This document shows, one piece after another, positions 43,871 through 52,125 of a stretch of 61,448 nucleotides of DNA. The notes beneath the pieces are model-generated. The model did no database searches. It had not been told where the DNA came from and saw only the letters and a list, made by a program, of their open reading frames with translations. The stretch's first letter is position 1. Every line of letters begins with the position of its first letter. A program made the position numbers and the translations under genes. Origin of the DNA: Promineifilum sp. (lineage in GTDB: Bacteria > Chloroflexota > Anaerolineae > Promineifilales > Promineifilaceae); contig JAGOZU010000010.1 in the NCBI GenBank assembly GCA_018058545.1, positions 1 through 61,448 of the forward strand. The letters run 5' to 3'.

Positions 43871-45220
43871 TTGAATAATATGAGTGAGGTAATAGTCAAC
43901 GACAAACGCGAGATCAACGGCTGGATGATGTATGACTGGGCCAATTCGGCCTTCAGCACCACCGTCGTCACCGCCCTTCTTGGCCCCTACCTTCAGGCGC
44001 TGGCCGAGGCCAGCACAGAGCCATTCCGTATCCTGGGGACGGCCATCGAACCGGGGGCTATCTACCCCGCGGCCGTCTCGCTGTCGGTCGTGCTGCAAGT
44101 CTTTTTCCTGCCGTTGCTGGGCACGATAGCCGACTATACCTCGCTGAAGAAGCGGATGTTGCTCACCTTTGCCTATACCGGCGCGTTCGCCACCATCCTC
44201 CTGTTTTTCATCAAGGCCGACATGGCCTTCTTTGGCACCAGCGGCGCGGTGGCCGTGGGCAGCCTGCTGTTCATCATCGCCAACCTCTGCTTTGGCGCGG
44301 CCATCGTTTTCTATAACGGCTTCCTGCCCCAGATCACAACGCCCGATCGCCGCGACGAAGTCAGCTCGAAAGGCTGGGCCGTGGGTTATCTGGGCGGCGG
44401 TTTGCTGCTGTTGATCAATCTGGTACTGCTGATGCTGATGGACGACACCACCATGGCGGTGCGCATCAGCCTGGCCAGCGCCGGCGTATGGTGGCTGGTG
44501 TTCACCTTCCTTTACCCCCAACAACGGCTCATCCAGCGCGAGCCAAGTCGTCAGCGCCCGGACGTGAACCTGTTCACCCACGGCGTCAAGCAGGTACTCA
44601 GCACCTTGAACGAATTGGTACGCGAATATCCGATGACCTTGCGCTATCTGATCGCCTATCTGATCTACAACGACGGCATCCAGACCGTGATCGTCGTCGC
44701 CGCGGCCTTCGCGGCATCCGAGTTGGGCGTCGAGGCCCAGATGATCCTCATCCTCGTGTTGATGATCCAGTTCCTGGCTTTTGGCGGCGCGCTGCTGTTC
44801 GGCAAGATGGCGAAGCGTATAGGCGCCAAGAAGGCCATCATGATCAGTCTGGTCATCTGGTCGGCGATCGTGATCTATGCCTATTTCTTCCTGAACAACA
44901 CGGTGCAACTCTTCGTCATGGGCGCTGTGCTGGCTCTGGTACTGGGCGGGTCGCAGGCGTTAAGCCGCTCCCTGTTCTCGCAGATGATCCCGCCCGCACA
45001 GGAAGCGGAATATTTCGGTTTCTATGAGATCAGCGAGCGCGGGACATCGTGGTTGGGCACGGCCGCGTTTGCCCTGGCCGTGCAATTGACCGGATCGCAG
45101 CGCGTGGCCATCATCAGCCTCATCGTCTTCTTCCTGGTGGGCCTGCTGCTGCTCAGCCGGGTCGACGTCCGCCGGGCCATCGTCGAGGCGGGCAACGATC
45201 CCAGTGGCGTAGTTCTATGA
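43871..45220 (+). CDS. MFS transporter, UMF1/Atg22-like family
   Basis: 449 residues, about 12 membrane helices. The family motif is MMYDWANSAFSTTVVTALLGPYL near the N-terminus (UMF1 proteins have WxxYDWANSAF), with LPLLGTIADY and LGGGLLLLINL in later helices. Atg22/UMF1 members are thought to export amino acids or other small metabolites; the substrate is unknown. GGGAGGA lies six bases before TTG 43871 and 15 before ATG 43880, so the TTG start is favoured. Expression may depend on read-through of the terminator just upstream. Confidence 0.88.
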   Translation: MNNMSEVIVNDKREINGWMMYDWANSAFSTTVVTALLGPYLQALAEASTEPFRILGTAIEPGAIYPAAVSLSVVLQVFFLPLLGTIADYTSLKKRMLLTFAYTGAFATILLFFIKADMAFFGTSGAVAVGSLLFIIANLCFGAAIVFYNGFLPQITTPDRRDEVSSKGWAVGYLGGGLLLLINLVLLMLMDDTTMAVRISLASAGVWWLVFTFLYPQQRLIQREPSRQRPDVNLFTHGVKQVLSTLNELVREYPMTLRYLIAYLIYNDGIQTVIVVAAAFAASELGVEAQMILILVLMIQFLAFGGALLFGKMAKRIGAKKAIMISLVIWSAIVIYAYFFLNNTVQLFVMGAVLALVLGGSQALSRSLFSQMIPPAQEAEYFGFYEISERGTSWLGTAAFALAVQLTGSQRVAIISLIVFFLVGLLLLSRVDVRRAIVEAGNDPSGVVL

Positions 45221-45247
45221 GCGACGGCAAGGCGTATCCGAGCATCA

Positions 45248-46057
45248 ATGGATTCATCTGACTTTAACGCCAACATAAGGCGGTTCACCGGCTTCGCCGA
45301 CGTTTACGACGCTTACCGCCCGTCCCCGCCTGCCGCTCTGGCCGATATACTCTGCGGTTTGGCCGGTATTGAACGTCCCGATCTCGTCGTTGATCTGGGG
45401 AGCGGCACCGGCTCTTCCACCCGCTATTGGGCCGGACGGGCCGAGCTGGTCGTCGGCGTGGAGCCTTCGGCCGATATGCGCCGACAAGCCAAGGCCGCGA
45501 CCGACTTCCCCAACGTCACATTCCGGGAGGGGTATTCACACGCGACCGGGCTGCCCGATAGCGCGGCTGACATCGTCACCTGCTCCCAGTCACTCCACTG
45601 GATGTTGCCCGAGCCGACGTTCGCCGAAGTATCGCGTATGCTGAGAACGGGGGGTGTCTTCGCAGCCGCCGATTATGACTGGCCGCCCCTCACACCGCGC
45701 TGGGAGGCGCAGGCGGCATACCATCGCTTCATGGACGGTATCCGCGATCTGGAGCAGCGTAATCCGGTCCTCGATGGACTGGTGAATTTTGAGAAGGCGG
45801 GCCATCTTGCCCGAATGCAGGCCGGCGGCCGTTTTCGATTCACCCGTGAGTTTATGCTCCACCACGTAGATGAGGGCAGCGCCGAGCGACTGGTCGGTCT
45901 GGCGCTCAGTCTCGGCTCTGTGCAATCGTTGCTCAAACTCGGCCTGACGAGCACAGAAATCGGCCTCGATCGGCTGCGGCAGGAGCTCGACAGCATCATG
46001 GGGGCGACCGTCGAGCGATGGTATTGGACGTCGCGCGTGCGGGTCGGCATCATCTGA
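45248..46057 (+). CDS. Class I SAM-dependent methyltransferase
   Basis: 269 residues. The N-terminal RRFTGFADVYDAYRPSPPAALADIL is typical of UbiE/Tam-like methyltransferases; SAM motif I is VVDLGSGTGSSTRYWAGRA with VVGVEPSADMRRQA as motif II; DIVTCSQSLHWM is motif III/IV. The substrate is unknown (trans-aconitate methyltransferase-like proteins share the HWM segment). It starts 27 bases after the transporter and is followed after 32 bases by a prenyltransferase-like repeat protein. Confidence 0.85.
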   Translation: MDSSDFNANIRRFTGFADVYDAYRPSPPAALADILCGLAGIERPDLVVDLGSGTGSSTRYWAGRAELVVGVEPSADMRRQAKAATDFPNVTFREGYSHATGLPDSAADIVTCSQSLHWMLPEPTFAEVSRMLRTGGVFAAADYDWPPLTPRWEAQAAYHRFMDGIRDLEQRNPVLDGLVNFEKAGHLARMQAGGRFRFTREFMLHHVDEGSAERLVGLALSLGSVQSLLKLGLTSTEIGLDRLRQELDSIMGATVERWYWTSRVRVGII

Positions 46058-46089
46058 TCCGCGACCGTTCGGCATCTCGGGAGAATATA

Positions 46090-46890
46090 ATGGATCAGTC
46101 GCCATACCAATCGGCTATAGACTATGTTCAGCAACACGGCACGGCCGTGGAGCGAGCGAGGCTGCGTTACCTGTTGGTTGGCGAGCCGCCGCCCGACGAC
46201 GTCCGCGAGCAACTGGAGCGCTCGCAGCGCGGCGACGGCGGTTGGGCCGCGGCCTGGGCACCGGACTACAGCTCGCTCGATGCGACCTGCTATCAACTGG
46301 CGCAGGCCGATCAGATGGGGGTCAGCCGCTCCTCACGAGTTATCATCGACGCCGTCCGTTTTCTGGCCGAGCGGCAAAACCTCGACGGCTCTTGGGAAGA
46401 GGACGTCACCGAGGCTGCCGGCGCGCCTCTGTGGGCCAGACCCGGTGACACGGCCGCGGGGTTGTATATGACCGCCCATTGTGCATTTTGGGTGGCCATG
46501 ACCGGGTTGGTTCCGCCGGTGGCGCATGACGCGGCGTCATATCTGAGCTTTTATTTGGGCGAGGACGGCGCCTTGCCGTCTTTCCCGCACACCCATTGGC
46601 TGGCCACGGCTTTGTGGCAACACGAGGGGATGGCCGACGAGGCGAACAAAGGGCTGTCGGGTCTGCTCGGCCGCGTCCCCGAGCTATCGGCCGGGAACCT
46701 GGCCTGGATGATCCTGGCCTTGCGGCGGGGCGGCGTGCCCGCCGACAACGGGACGGTGGCCGCGGCGCTCGATCGGTTGGTCGGGTTGCGCGATCCGGCC
46801 GGTCACTGGCCGCCGGACGAGGGGGCCGGCAACGCGACCCACGTCACGGTCGAGACGCTCCATGCGCTGCGCCTGTGCGGCCGATTATAA
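46090..46890 (+). CDS. Alpha-barrel repeat protein, prenyltransferase/squalene-cyclase-like
   Basis: 266 residues from ATG 46090 (preceded by GGGAGA). Three QW-like repeats are visible: GDGGWAAAWAPDYSSLDATCYQL, LDGSWEEDV with a following AAGLYMTAHCAFW, and DPAGHWPPDEGAGNATHVTVETLHAL. This is roughly half an alpha/alpha6 barrel. No DCTAE-type catalytic aspartate motif of squalene-hopene cyclases and no prenyltransferase zinc site is present, so it is probably a binding or structural member of the fold. Function unknown. Confidence 0.7.
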   Translation: MDQSPYQSAIDYVQQHGTAVERARLRYLLVGEPPPDDVREQLERSQRGDGGWAAAWAPDYSSLDATCYQLAQADQMGVSRSSRVIIDAVRFLAERQNLDGSWEEDVTEAAGAPLWARPGDTAAGLYMTAHCAFWVAMTGLVPPVAHDAASYLSFYLGEDGALPSFPHTHWLATALWQHEGMADEANKGLSGLLGRVPELSAGNLAWMILALRRGGVPADNGTVAAALDRLVGLRDPAGHWPPDEGAGNATHVTVETLHALRLCGRL

Positions 46891-47027
46891 TGAAACCCTG
46901 CCTGGCTGGCTCTGTCAGGATCGCCCGGCAATAGAGATCGACCCGCGCCGATCTCGCCGCTCGCGCCCGAACCCCCGAGGCGCTCTCCCACCCGCTAAAT
47001 CATGATTAAAAGCTGGCGGCCGATCGT

Positions 47028-47645
47028 TTAGCCGTTGCCGTTGACCGACAGCGGGTTGGTCAAAACCTCGTCTACCAGCCCATAGTCACGCGCCTGAACC
47101 GCGGTCATATAAAGGTCGCGGTCGGTATCCTTCTGGATGCGCTCAATCGACTGGCCGGTGTGCTGGCTCAGGATATTGTTCAGGTCGCTGCGCAGGCGCA
47201 GAATCTCCTGGGCTTGAATGGCGATGTCGGTGGCCTGACCGCGCGCGCCGCCCAGCGGCTGGTGCAGGTGGATGGTGGCATTAGGCAGGGCGTAACGCAT
47301 CCCCTTCGTGCCCGCGGCCAACAGGATCGTCCCGAAGCTGGCCGTGAAGCCGACGGCCACGGTGGACACCGGACATTCAACCTGCTGCATCGTGTCGTAG
47401 ATAGCCATCCCGGCATAGACCTGCCCGCCCGGCGAGTTGATGTACATGCGGATGGGCTTCGCGCTGTCTTCGCTGGCCAGCCACAACAACTGGGCCACGG
47501 TCAGATTGGCGATCTGATCGTTGATGGGCGTACCCAGAATAATGATTCGCTCTTTCAGCAAAAGCGAGAAGATGTCATAGGCGCGCTCGCCCCGCCCCGT
47601 CGATTCGACGACCATCGGCACAAGCGATGTTGGAATATCAAACAT
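47028..47645 (-). CDS. clpP: ATP-dependent Clp protease proteolytic subunit
   Basis: 205 residues. Catalytic triad Ser103 (TASFG), His128 (IHLHQP) and Asp177 (TDRDLYM), spaced 25 and 49 residues apart exactly as in E. coli Clp[19 protein letters not shown] and [14 protein letters not shown] are intact. The oxyanion segment reads [14 protein letters not shown] rather than the usual GQAASMGA. It forms tetradecameric chambers fed by ClpX/ClpC. ATG 47645 follows GAGGAG, so the longer reading to 47660 is rejected. It lies downstream of trigger factor, the common tig-clpP order; clpX is not in the window. Confidence 0.96.
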   Translation of the reverse strand: MFDIPTSLVPMVVESTGRGERAYDIFSLLLKERIIILGTPINDQIANLTVAQLLWLASEDSAKPIRMYINSPGGQVYAGMAIYDTMQQVECPVSTVAVGFTASFGTILLAAGTKGMRYALPNATIHLHQPLGGARGQATDIAIQAQEILRLRSDLNNILSQHTGQSIERIQKDTDRDLYMTAVQARDYGLVDEVLTNPLSVNGNG

Positions 47646-47723
47646 GGTTGCTCTCCTCAAATTCGTTCACGAAGCGGCCGCCACGCAGACGGCTACGGCG
47701 GCGAACGACGTGACAACGCCCAA

Positions 47724-47760
47724 AACGAGCGCCGAAAACCCAGTGTATCCGGCGCTCGTT
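47724..47760 (-). terminator. Terminator of the trigger factor gene
   Basis: Minus strand stem AACGAGCGCCG / CGGCGCTCGTT (11 bp, loop 15) followed by TTTTGGG, ending shortly before clpP. Confidence 0.65.
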
Positions 47761-47770
47761 AGATTCTCGT

Positions 47771-49231
47771 TTATTCCGCCTCGTCGGTTGTTTCGTCAAC
47801 CACTTCGTCGGTCGCTACGTCGACTGCTGCATCGGCCGCTTCTTCCTCGGCCTCCGCGAGATCAGGCGCGTTGCCGCTGAAAATAGCCAGCGCGCGCTCA
47901 TAAGCCTTCTCGCTCAGCACCTCGCTGCTAATCACGTCGAACCCCACGCCGCTGCGATAATATTTACGCATGCTGTCGCTGATGCTCTCGTTACCGAATC
48001 GAGCGACTTGCTTCTCGATCTTCTCGTCGATGTCGGCCACCTCGACCCGCAACTTCTCGTCAAGGATGAACTGGCGCAAAGCCAACTGATGCTTCAACTG
48101 GCTCTCGGCGTTTTCACTGAAATCCTCGCGCAACTTTTCCTCGGTGATGCCCTGCAGATTCAGGTAGTCCTGAAATTGCCAGCCACTGCGAGTCAGGCGG
48201 CTCTTGAAGTCATCGACCATGGTATCGATCTGGGCATCGACGGCCGCCGGGGGATAGACCATTGTCGCCCCATCCATCAGTTGATGGATCAGGTCATCGA
48301 GCACCTTTTCGCGGGCCGCACCTTCAGCGTCGCGCATCAGGTCGTCACGCAACGATTCGCGCAAGGCCTCCAGAGTCTCGAAATCCCCCTCCTGCCTGGC
48401 CAGTTCGTCGTCCAGTTCAGGCAGGTCGCGCTGTTTCACTTCCAGCACAGTGACGTCGAACAGGGCCTCACGGCCCGCGTAATCAGCCTCATGCTCATAC
48501 GGATCAGCGAAGATGAAGCTGAATTCCTTGTGGTCTCCCGCGGACATCCCGACGAGATTCTCCACAAAGGGCGTTTCGGGGAAGAGGGTCTTGTCATCCA
48601 GCAAAATGTCCAGGCGCTCCTCTTCGAAGATAGTATCATCATCGTCCGCGCTATCCGCTTCGTCGGCTTCTTCTTCTGCCGCTTCCACACCCTCAGCCGC
48701 CGGCTTGGGGGAGGTGAATCGGCCGTGACCGCTGATGGAGACGACATCGCCCGCCGCGGCCGGGCGGTCGACGGTCTCGATGGCCTGGTGACGAACGCGC
48801 ACATATTCCAGCGCTTGCTCCAGAGCCTCGTCCGTCACGGTGACTTCCTCCACTTCCTGGCGCAGGGAGCGATAATCGCCCAGCGTGACCGTCGGCGACA
48901 GCGGCACAGTGAACGTCAGGACGAGCGGTTTCAGATCGATATTCTCCAGGGTCGGCCGGGCATACGGATCGATGTCTTCCTGCTCCAGAGCCTCCTCAAA
49001 AATAGGCTGGATGATGTCCTCGACAGCTTCGCCGCGCAGGACATCCTCGCCGATTCGGCGGACTAGGACGTCATAGGGAGCCTTGCCGGGTCGAAAGCCG
49101 GGCAGATTGACCTCGCGGCTCAGTTCGCGCGCCTTCTTCTGCATGGCCTTGACCACGCGAGCCTCATCGACTTCGATCGTCAGCGTCATTTGCCGCAAGT
49201 CATCTTCAGCGGTTTGAATCGTTAGCGTCAC
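47771..49231 (-). CDS. tig: Trigger factor
   Basis: 486 residues from GTG 49231 with GAGG upstream; the longer in-frame reading to 49327 runs into the tRNA gene and is rejected. Ribosome-docking motif GFRPGK (45-50); a PPIase domain interrupted by an acidic insertion (about 175-205, rich in Glu/Asp: AEEEADEADSADDDD); then the helical chaperone arms (QLMDGATMVYPPAAVDAQIDTMVDDF). The C-terminus is a second acidic, Ala-rich tail. It binds nascent chains at the ribosome exit. The insertion makes it longer than the usual 430 or so residues. Confidence 0.95.
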   Translation of the reverse strand: MTLTIQTAEDDLRQMTLTIEVDEARVVKAMQKKARELSREVNLPGFRPGKAPYDVLVRRIGEDVLRGEAVEDIIQPIFEEALEQEDIDPYARPTLENIDLKPLVLTFTVPLSPTVTLGDYRSLRQEVEEVTVTDEALEQALEYVRVRHQAIETVDRPAAAGDVVSISGHGRFTSPKPAAEGVEAAEEEADEADSADDDDTIFEEERLDILLDDKTLFPETPFVENLVGMSAGDHKEFSFIFADPYEHEADYAGREALFDVTVLEVKQRDLPELDDELARQEGDFETLEALRESLRDDLMRDAEGAAREKVLDDLIHQLMDGATMVYPPAAVDAQIDTMVDDFKSRLTRSGWQFQDYLNLQGITEEKLREDFSENAESQLKHQLALRQFILDEKLRVEVADIDEKIEKQVARFGNESISDSMRKYYRSGVGFDVISSEVLSEKAYERALAIFSGNAPDLAEAEEEAADAAVDVATDEVVDETTDEAE

Positions 49232-49248
49232 AGCGTTACCTCTTGAAT

Positions 49249-49277
49249 AAAAAAGCGTTGCCGCAGCGCAACGCTTT
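49249..49277 (-). terminator. Terminator between tRNA-Leu and trigger factor
   Basis: Minus strand 10-bp stem AAAGCGTTGC / GCAACGCTTT, loop of six, followed by T residues (six in total from 49254 to 49249). It leaves only about 18 bases before the trigger factor GTG. Confidence 0.75.
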
Positions 49278-49288
49278 GGATTTTGTAA

Positions 49289-49370
49289 TGGGGATGGAGG
49301 GACTCGAACCCACACGCCTTTCGACACATGATTCTAAGTCATGCGCGTCTGCCAATTCCGCCACATCCCC
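49289..49370 (-). tRNA. tRNA-Leu (anticodon UAG)
   Basis: 82 bases on the minus strand. Acceptor arms GGGGATG (49370-49364) and CATCCCC (49296-49290) pair fully, followed by discriminator A at 49289; the 3' CCA is not encoded. D arm with GGCAGACGC, anticodon loop CTTAGAA (TAG at 49336-49334), a long class II variable arm, and T loop TTCGAGT. It reads CUA codons. Confidence 0.95.
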
Positions 49371-49385
49371 GACAGAGCGTCATGG

Positions 49386-49414
49386 ATTATAGCTCACCGG
49401 CATGTCGTTGCCAA
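49386..49414 (-). promoter_or_regulatory. Promoter of tRNA-Leu
   Basis: Minus strand TTGGCA (49414-49409), 17-base spacer, perfect TATAAT (49391-49386); start near 49379, nine bases before the tRNA. It may also drive trigger factor by read-through. Confidence 0.75.
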
Positions 49415-49580
49415 AATCCGCCGCCGTGCTACTCTACGGGCAGCACAAGCTGATAACAACCCGTTTTCCCTCCAAATAGCGACAGTTGCTCGGCCCGATC
49501 CGCCGGCATTGCCAGAGCGATCGGCGGCAAATGCGCCTGATGGCGGGAACTGTTTAGTCCAATCCTGAAGGGAGCGCCAC

Positions 49581-50984
49581 ATGCCTACTCTGTTAGCAAA
49601 GAATGCCCGGGTCCTGGTGACGATGGATGACGAGCGCCGCGAGATCGAGAACGGCGGATTGTTCATTCGCGACAACGTCATCGAGGCCGTTGGGCCGACC
49701 GGTGATTTGCCGGCTACGGCCGACACCGTCATCGACCTGCGCGACCACGTCGTCCTGCCGGGTCTCATCAACACCCATCACCACCTGTATCAGACCCTGA
49801 CGCGGGTCATCGCCCAGGACGCCGACCTGTTCACCTGGCTTAAGACGCTCTACCCGATCTGGGCCAATCTGACCGATGAGGCTATCTACGTCAGCACCAT
49901 CACCGGCCTGGCCGAGTTGGCGTTGTCGGGCTGCACGACCAGCAGCGACCACCTCTACATCTTCCCCAACGACTGCACGCTCGACAGCCAGATTCGGGCG
50001 GCGGCCGACATCGGCCTGCGTTTCCATGCCGCGCGCGGCTCCATGTCCCTGGGCGAGAGCCAGGGCGGATTGCCGCCCGACCGGGTGACGGAAGACGAGG
50101 CGTTCATCCTGCGCGACAGTCGCCGCCTGATCGAAACCTATCACGACAGCGGTCGCCATGCCATGACCCGTGTGGTGCTGGCCCCTTGCTCCCCCTTCTC
50201 CGTCACCGCCGACCTGATGCGCGAATCGGCCGCGCTGGCCCGCGCTTATGGAGTTCGCTTGCATACCCACCTGGCGGAGACCATCGAGGAGGAGTCGTTC
50301 TGCCTGGAGGTGTTCGGCCTGCGTCCGGTTCCCTATGTCGAGTCGCTGGGCTGGACCGGCGATGACGTCTGGCATGCCCACTGCGTCCACATGAGCACGG
50401 GGGAGATAGACCTCTTCGGCCGCACGGGGACGGGCGTGGCCCACTGCCCGTCGAGCAATATGCGGCTGGCCAGCGGCATCTGTCGCGTGCCGGAAATGCG
50501 GCGAGCGGGCGTGCCCGTCGGTCTGGGGGTCGACGGCTCGGCCTCCAACGACTCAGGCCATCTGCTGGCCGAGGCGCGACAGGCCATGCTCCTGCAGCGC
50601 GTCGCGCCGGACCGCTACCTGAGCGAGCCACCGGGCGGACGTGGCGGGTTTGCCGGTCTTGCCGGAGCGATGTCGGCTCGCGAGGCGCTGGAGATCGCCA
50701 CCCGGGGCAGCGCGGCCGTGTTGGGTCGCGACGACGTGGGTCATCTGGCTCCGGGCATGAGCGCCGACTTCATCGCCCTGAATCTGAACCGCGTCGATTA
50801 TGCCGGAGCATGGCACGATCCGGTGTCGGCCATCCTGTTTTGCGGGCCGCGCGGGGTAGATTTATCAGTCGTCAACGGCCGCGTGGTTGTGGAAGGCGGC
50901 CGTCTGACCACGGTCGATCTGGACGCCCATCTGCCGCGCCACAACGACATCTCCCGGCGCATGATCAGCGGCGATGCGAGATAG
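49581..50984 (+). CDS. Amidohydrolase, probable 8-oxoguanine deaminase
   Basis: 467 residues, preceded by AGGGAG. Amidohydrolase barrel with metal ligands H66 and H68 in LPGLINTHHHLYQTLTR, HTHLAETIEE, WHAHCVHMS and GLGVDGSASND. LYQTLTRVIAQDADLFTWLKTLYPIWANL matches the 8-oxoguanine deaminase branch (Pa0142-like) of the guanine deaminase/ATZ family. It would convert 8-oxoguanine to urate in the cytosol. Deamination of other aminopurines or triazines cannot be excluded. The 210-base gap upstream holds the tRNA-Leu promoter on the other strand and a possible TTGCCA/TACTCT pair for this gene. Confidence 0.82.
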   Translation: MPTLLAKNARVLVTMDDERREIENGGLFIRDNVIEAVGPTGDLPATADTVIDLRDHVVLPGLINTHHHLYQTLTRVIAQDADLFTWLKTLYPIWANLTDEAIYVSTITGLAELALSGCTTSSDHLYIFPNDCTLDSQIRAAADIGLRFHAARGSMSLGESQGGLPPDRVTEDEAFILRDSRRLIETYHDSGRHAMTRVVLAPCSPFSVTADLMRESAALARAYGVRLHTHLAETIEEESFCLEVFGLRPVPYVESLGWTGDDVWHAHCVHMSTGEIDLFGRTGTGVAHCPSSNMRLASGICRVPEMRRAGVPVGLGVDGSASNDSGHLLAEARQAMLLQRVAPDRYLSEPPGGRGGFAGLAGAMSAREALEIATRGSAAVLGRDDVGHLAPGMSADFIALNLNRVDYAGAWHDPVSAILFCGPRGVDLSVVNGRVVVEGGRLTTVDLDAHLPRHNDISRRMISGDAR

Positions 50985-51022
50985 TCGGCAGATTCAGTGG
51001 CGCCGATAACCGGCGCTTCGTT

Positions 51023-51502
51023 CTATTTATGATACGGCACGCCGTGGAGAATGGTGAACGCCCGGTAGAGCTGCTCCAGCAAGATGACGCGGGCCATCTC
51101 ATGCGTGAAGGTCATGGGCGACAGGGAAAGCTGGTCATAAGCGGCGGCAACGACCGACGGGTCGAACCCCAGCGGCCCGCCAATGAGGAAAGCCAGATCG
51201 CCGACCATCTCCAGCTGCGCCAGCAGCCAGGTCGCCAGTTCCGGGCTGTCCATCCGGCGGCCATCGGGAGAAATCAGGATCGCGCGCGCCCCCGGGGGAA
51301 CGGCTGCCAGCAGTTGCTCCCCCTCGCGAGCCATGGCCACGGCATCGGGCAATGACTTGCCGACGGCGTCCTTCACTTCAACAAGCTGAAAATCGGTGTA
51401 GTGGCCCAGACGACGCGCGTAGTCGTCTTGTGCAGCTCGCCAGTGCGACTCGCGCAGCTTGCCGACGGCGGCGACGGTGATGTGGCCGATCGAGCGAGGC
51501 AT
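51023..51502 (-). CDS. rlmH: 23S rRNA (pseudouridine1915-N3)-methyltransferase
   Basis: 159 residues, the family length. SPOUT-type methyltransferase acting on helix 69 of 23S rRNA. SAM-binding knot region AFLIGGPLGFD followed by the hallmark C-terminus HEMARVILLEQLYRAFTILHGVPYHK trimmed of ends; the usual IGGxxG is present. It starts 12 bases after the TPR gene stop on the same strand, suggesting a two-gene operon. Tail-to-tail with the deaminase gene (38-base gap). Confidence 0.95.
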   Translation of the reverse strand: MPRSIGHITVAAVGKLRESHWRAAQDDYARRLGHYTDFQLVEVKDAVGKSLPDAVAMAREGEQLLAAVPPGARAILISPDGRRMDSPELATWLLAQLEMVGDLAFLIGGPLGFDPSVVAAAYDQLSLSPMTFTHEMARVILLEQLYRAFTILHGVPYHK

Positions 51503-51514
51503 GGGCCGCTCGGG

Positions 51515-52003
51515 TCAGTTCAGGCGGCCGAGCAAGGCGGTCTTGGCCCAGTGAGCAGGCAGGTAAAGCGGCGCGAGGGCCAGCGACCGGTCATAGGCAG
51601 CCAGCGCCCGGTAGACCTCGCCCAGTCGTTCGTAAGCCCGGCCAAGGTTGAGGTGGGCGAATTGGGGCGTGGCGTAGCGGGGAGCAATGGCCGCCTGTTC
51701 GAGCCAGGGAATGGCTTCCTCCGGCCGCCCCATCTCGATCAGATATGCGCCGATATCGTTATAGGGATTGCCGAGATCCGGATCGAGGGCGATGGCTTTT
51801 TCGCATTCGGCTATGGCCTCTTCGTTGCGATCCATCATGTTATAGGCCCATCCCAGGTAGGTGTGGGCTTCGGCCGTGGGGTACATGGCAATTGAGCGCC
51901 GGTAGAGGGCGATGGCGTCACCCAGTTCGCCATGAGTCTGGTGGCGATAGGCGCGGTCGGTCAGGATCTGCGCTTGTTCGCGCATCAGGTCTTGATCTTC
52001 CAT
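51515..52003 (-). CDS. TPR repeat protein
   Basis: 162 residues from ATG 52003 (a TTG reading to 52021 is possible). About four tetratricopeptide repeats, e.g. HTYLGWAYNMMDRNEEAIAECEKAIALDPD and HLNLGRAYERLGEVYRALAAYDRSLALAP trimmed of ends, with no other domain and no signal peptide. Presumably a cytosolic protein-protein interaction factor. It precedes rlmH by 12 bases. Confidence 0.85.
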   Translation of the reverse strand: MEDQDLMREQAQILTDRAYRHQTHGELGDAIALYRRSIAMYPTAEAHTYLGWAYNMMDRNEEAIAECEKAIALDPDLGNPYNDIGAYLIEMGRPEEAIPWLEQAAIAPRYATPQFAHLNLGRAYERLGEVYRALAAYDRSLALAPLYLPAHWAKTALLGRLN

Positions 52004-52060
52004 ATGCAGGTAGTTTAGCAACTGACAAGTTACGATTCAAGACGAGCTTCGAGATCCCGA

Positions 52061-52089
52061 TTGGCGCGAACCGACGAGTGGGCTAGACT
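52061..52089 (+). promoter_or_regulatory. Promoter of the crotonase gene
   Basis: TTGGCG (52061-52066), 17-base spacer, TAGACT (52084-52089), about 30 bases of leader before ATG 52126. Confidence 0.6.
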
Positions 52090-52125
52090 ATTCGCCGAAC
52101 CCATACTCCTGCCTCTGGAACAACC

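Noticed and set aside
49232-49327. Extended N-terminus of trigger factor
   Set aside because: It would be translated through the tRNA-Leu sequence and a terminator; the GTG at 49231 has a ribosome site.
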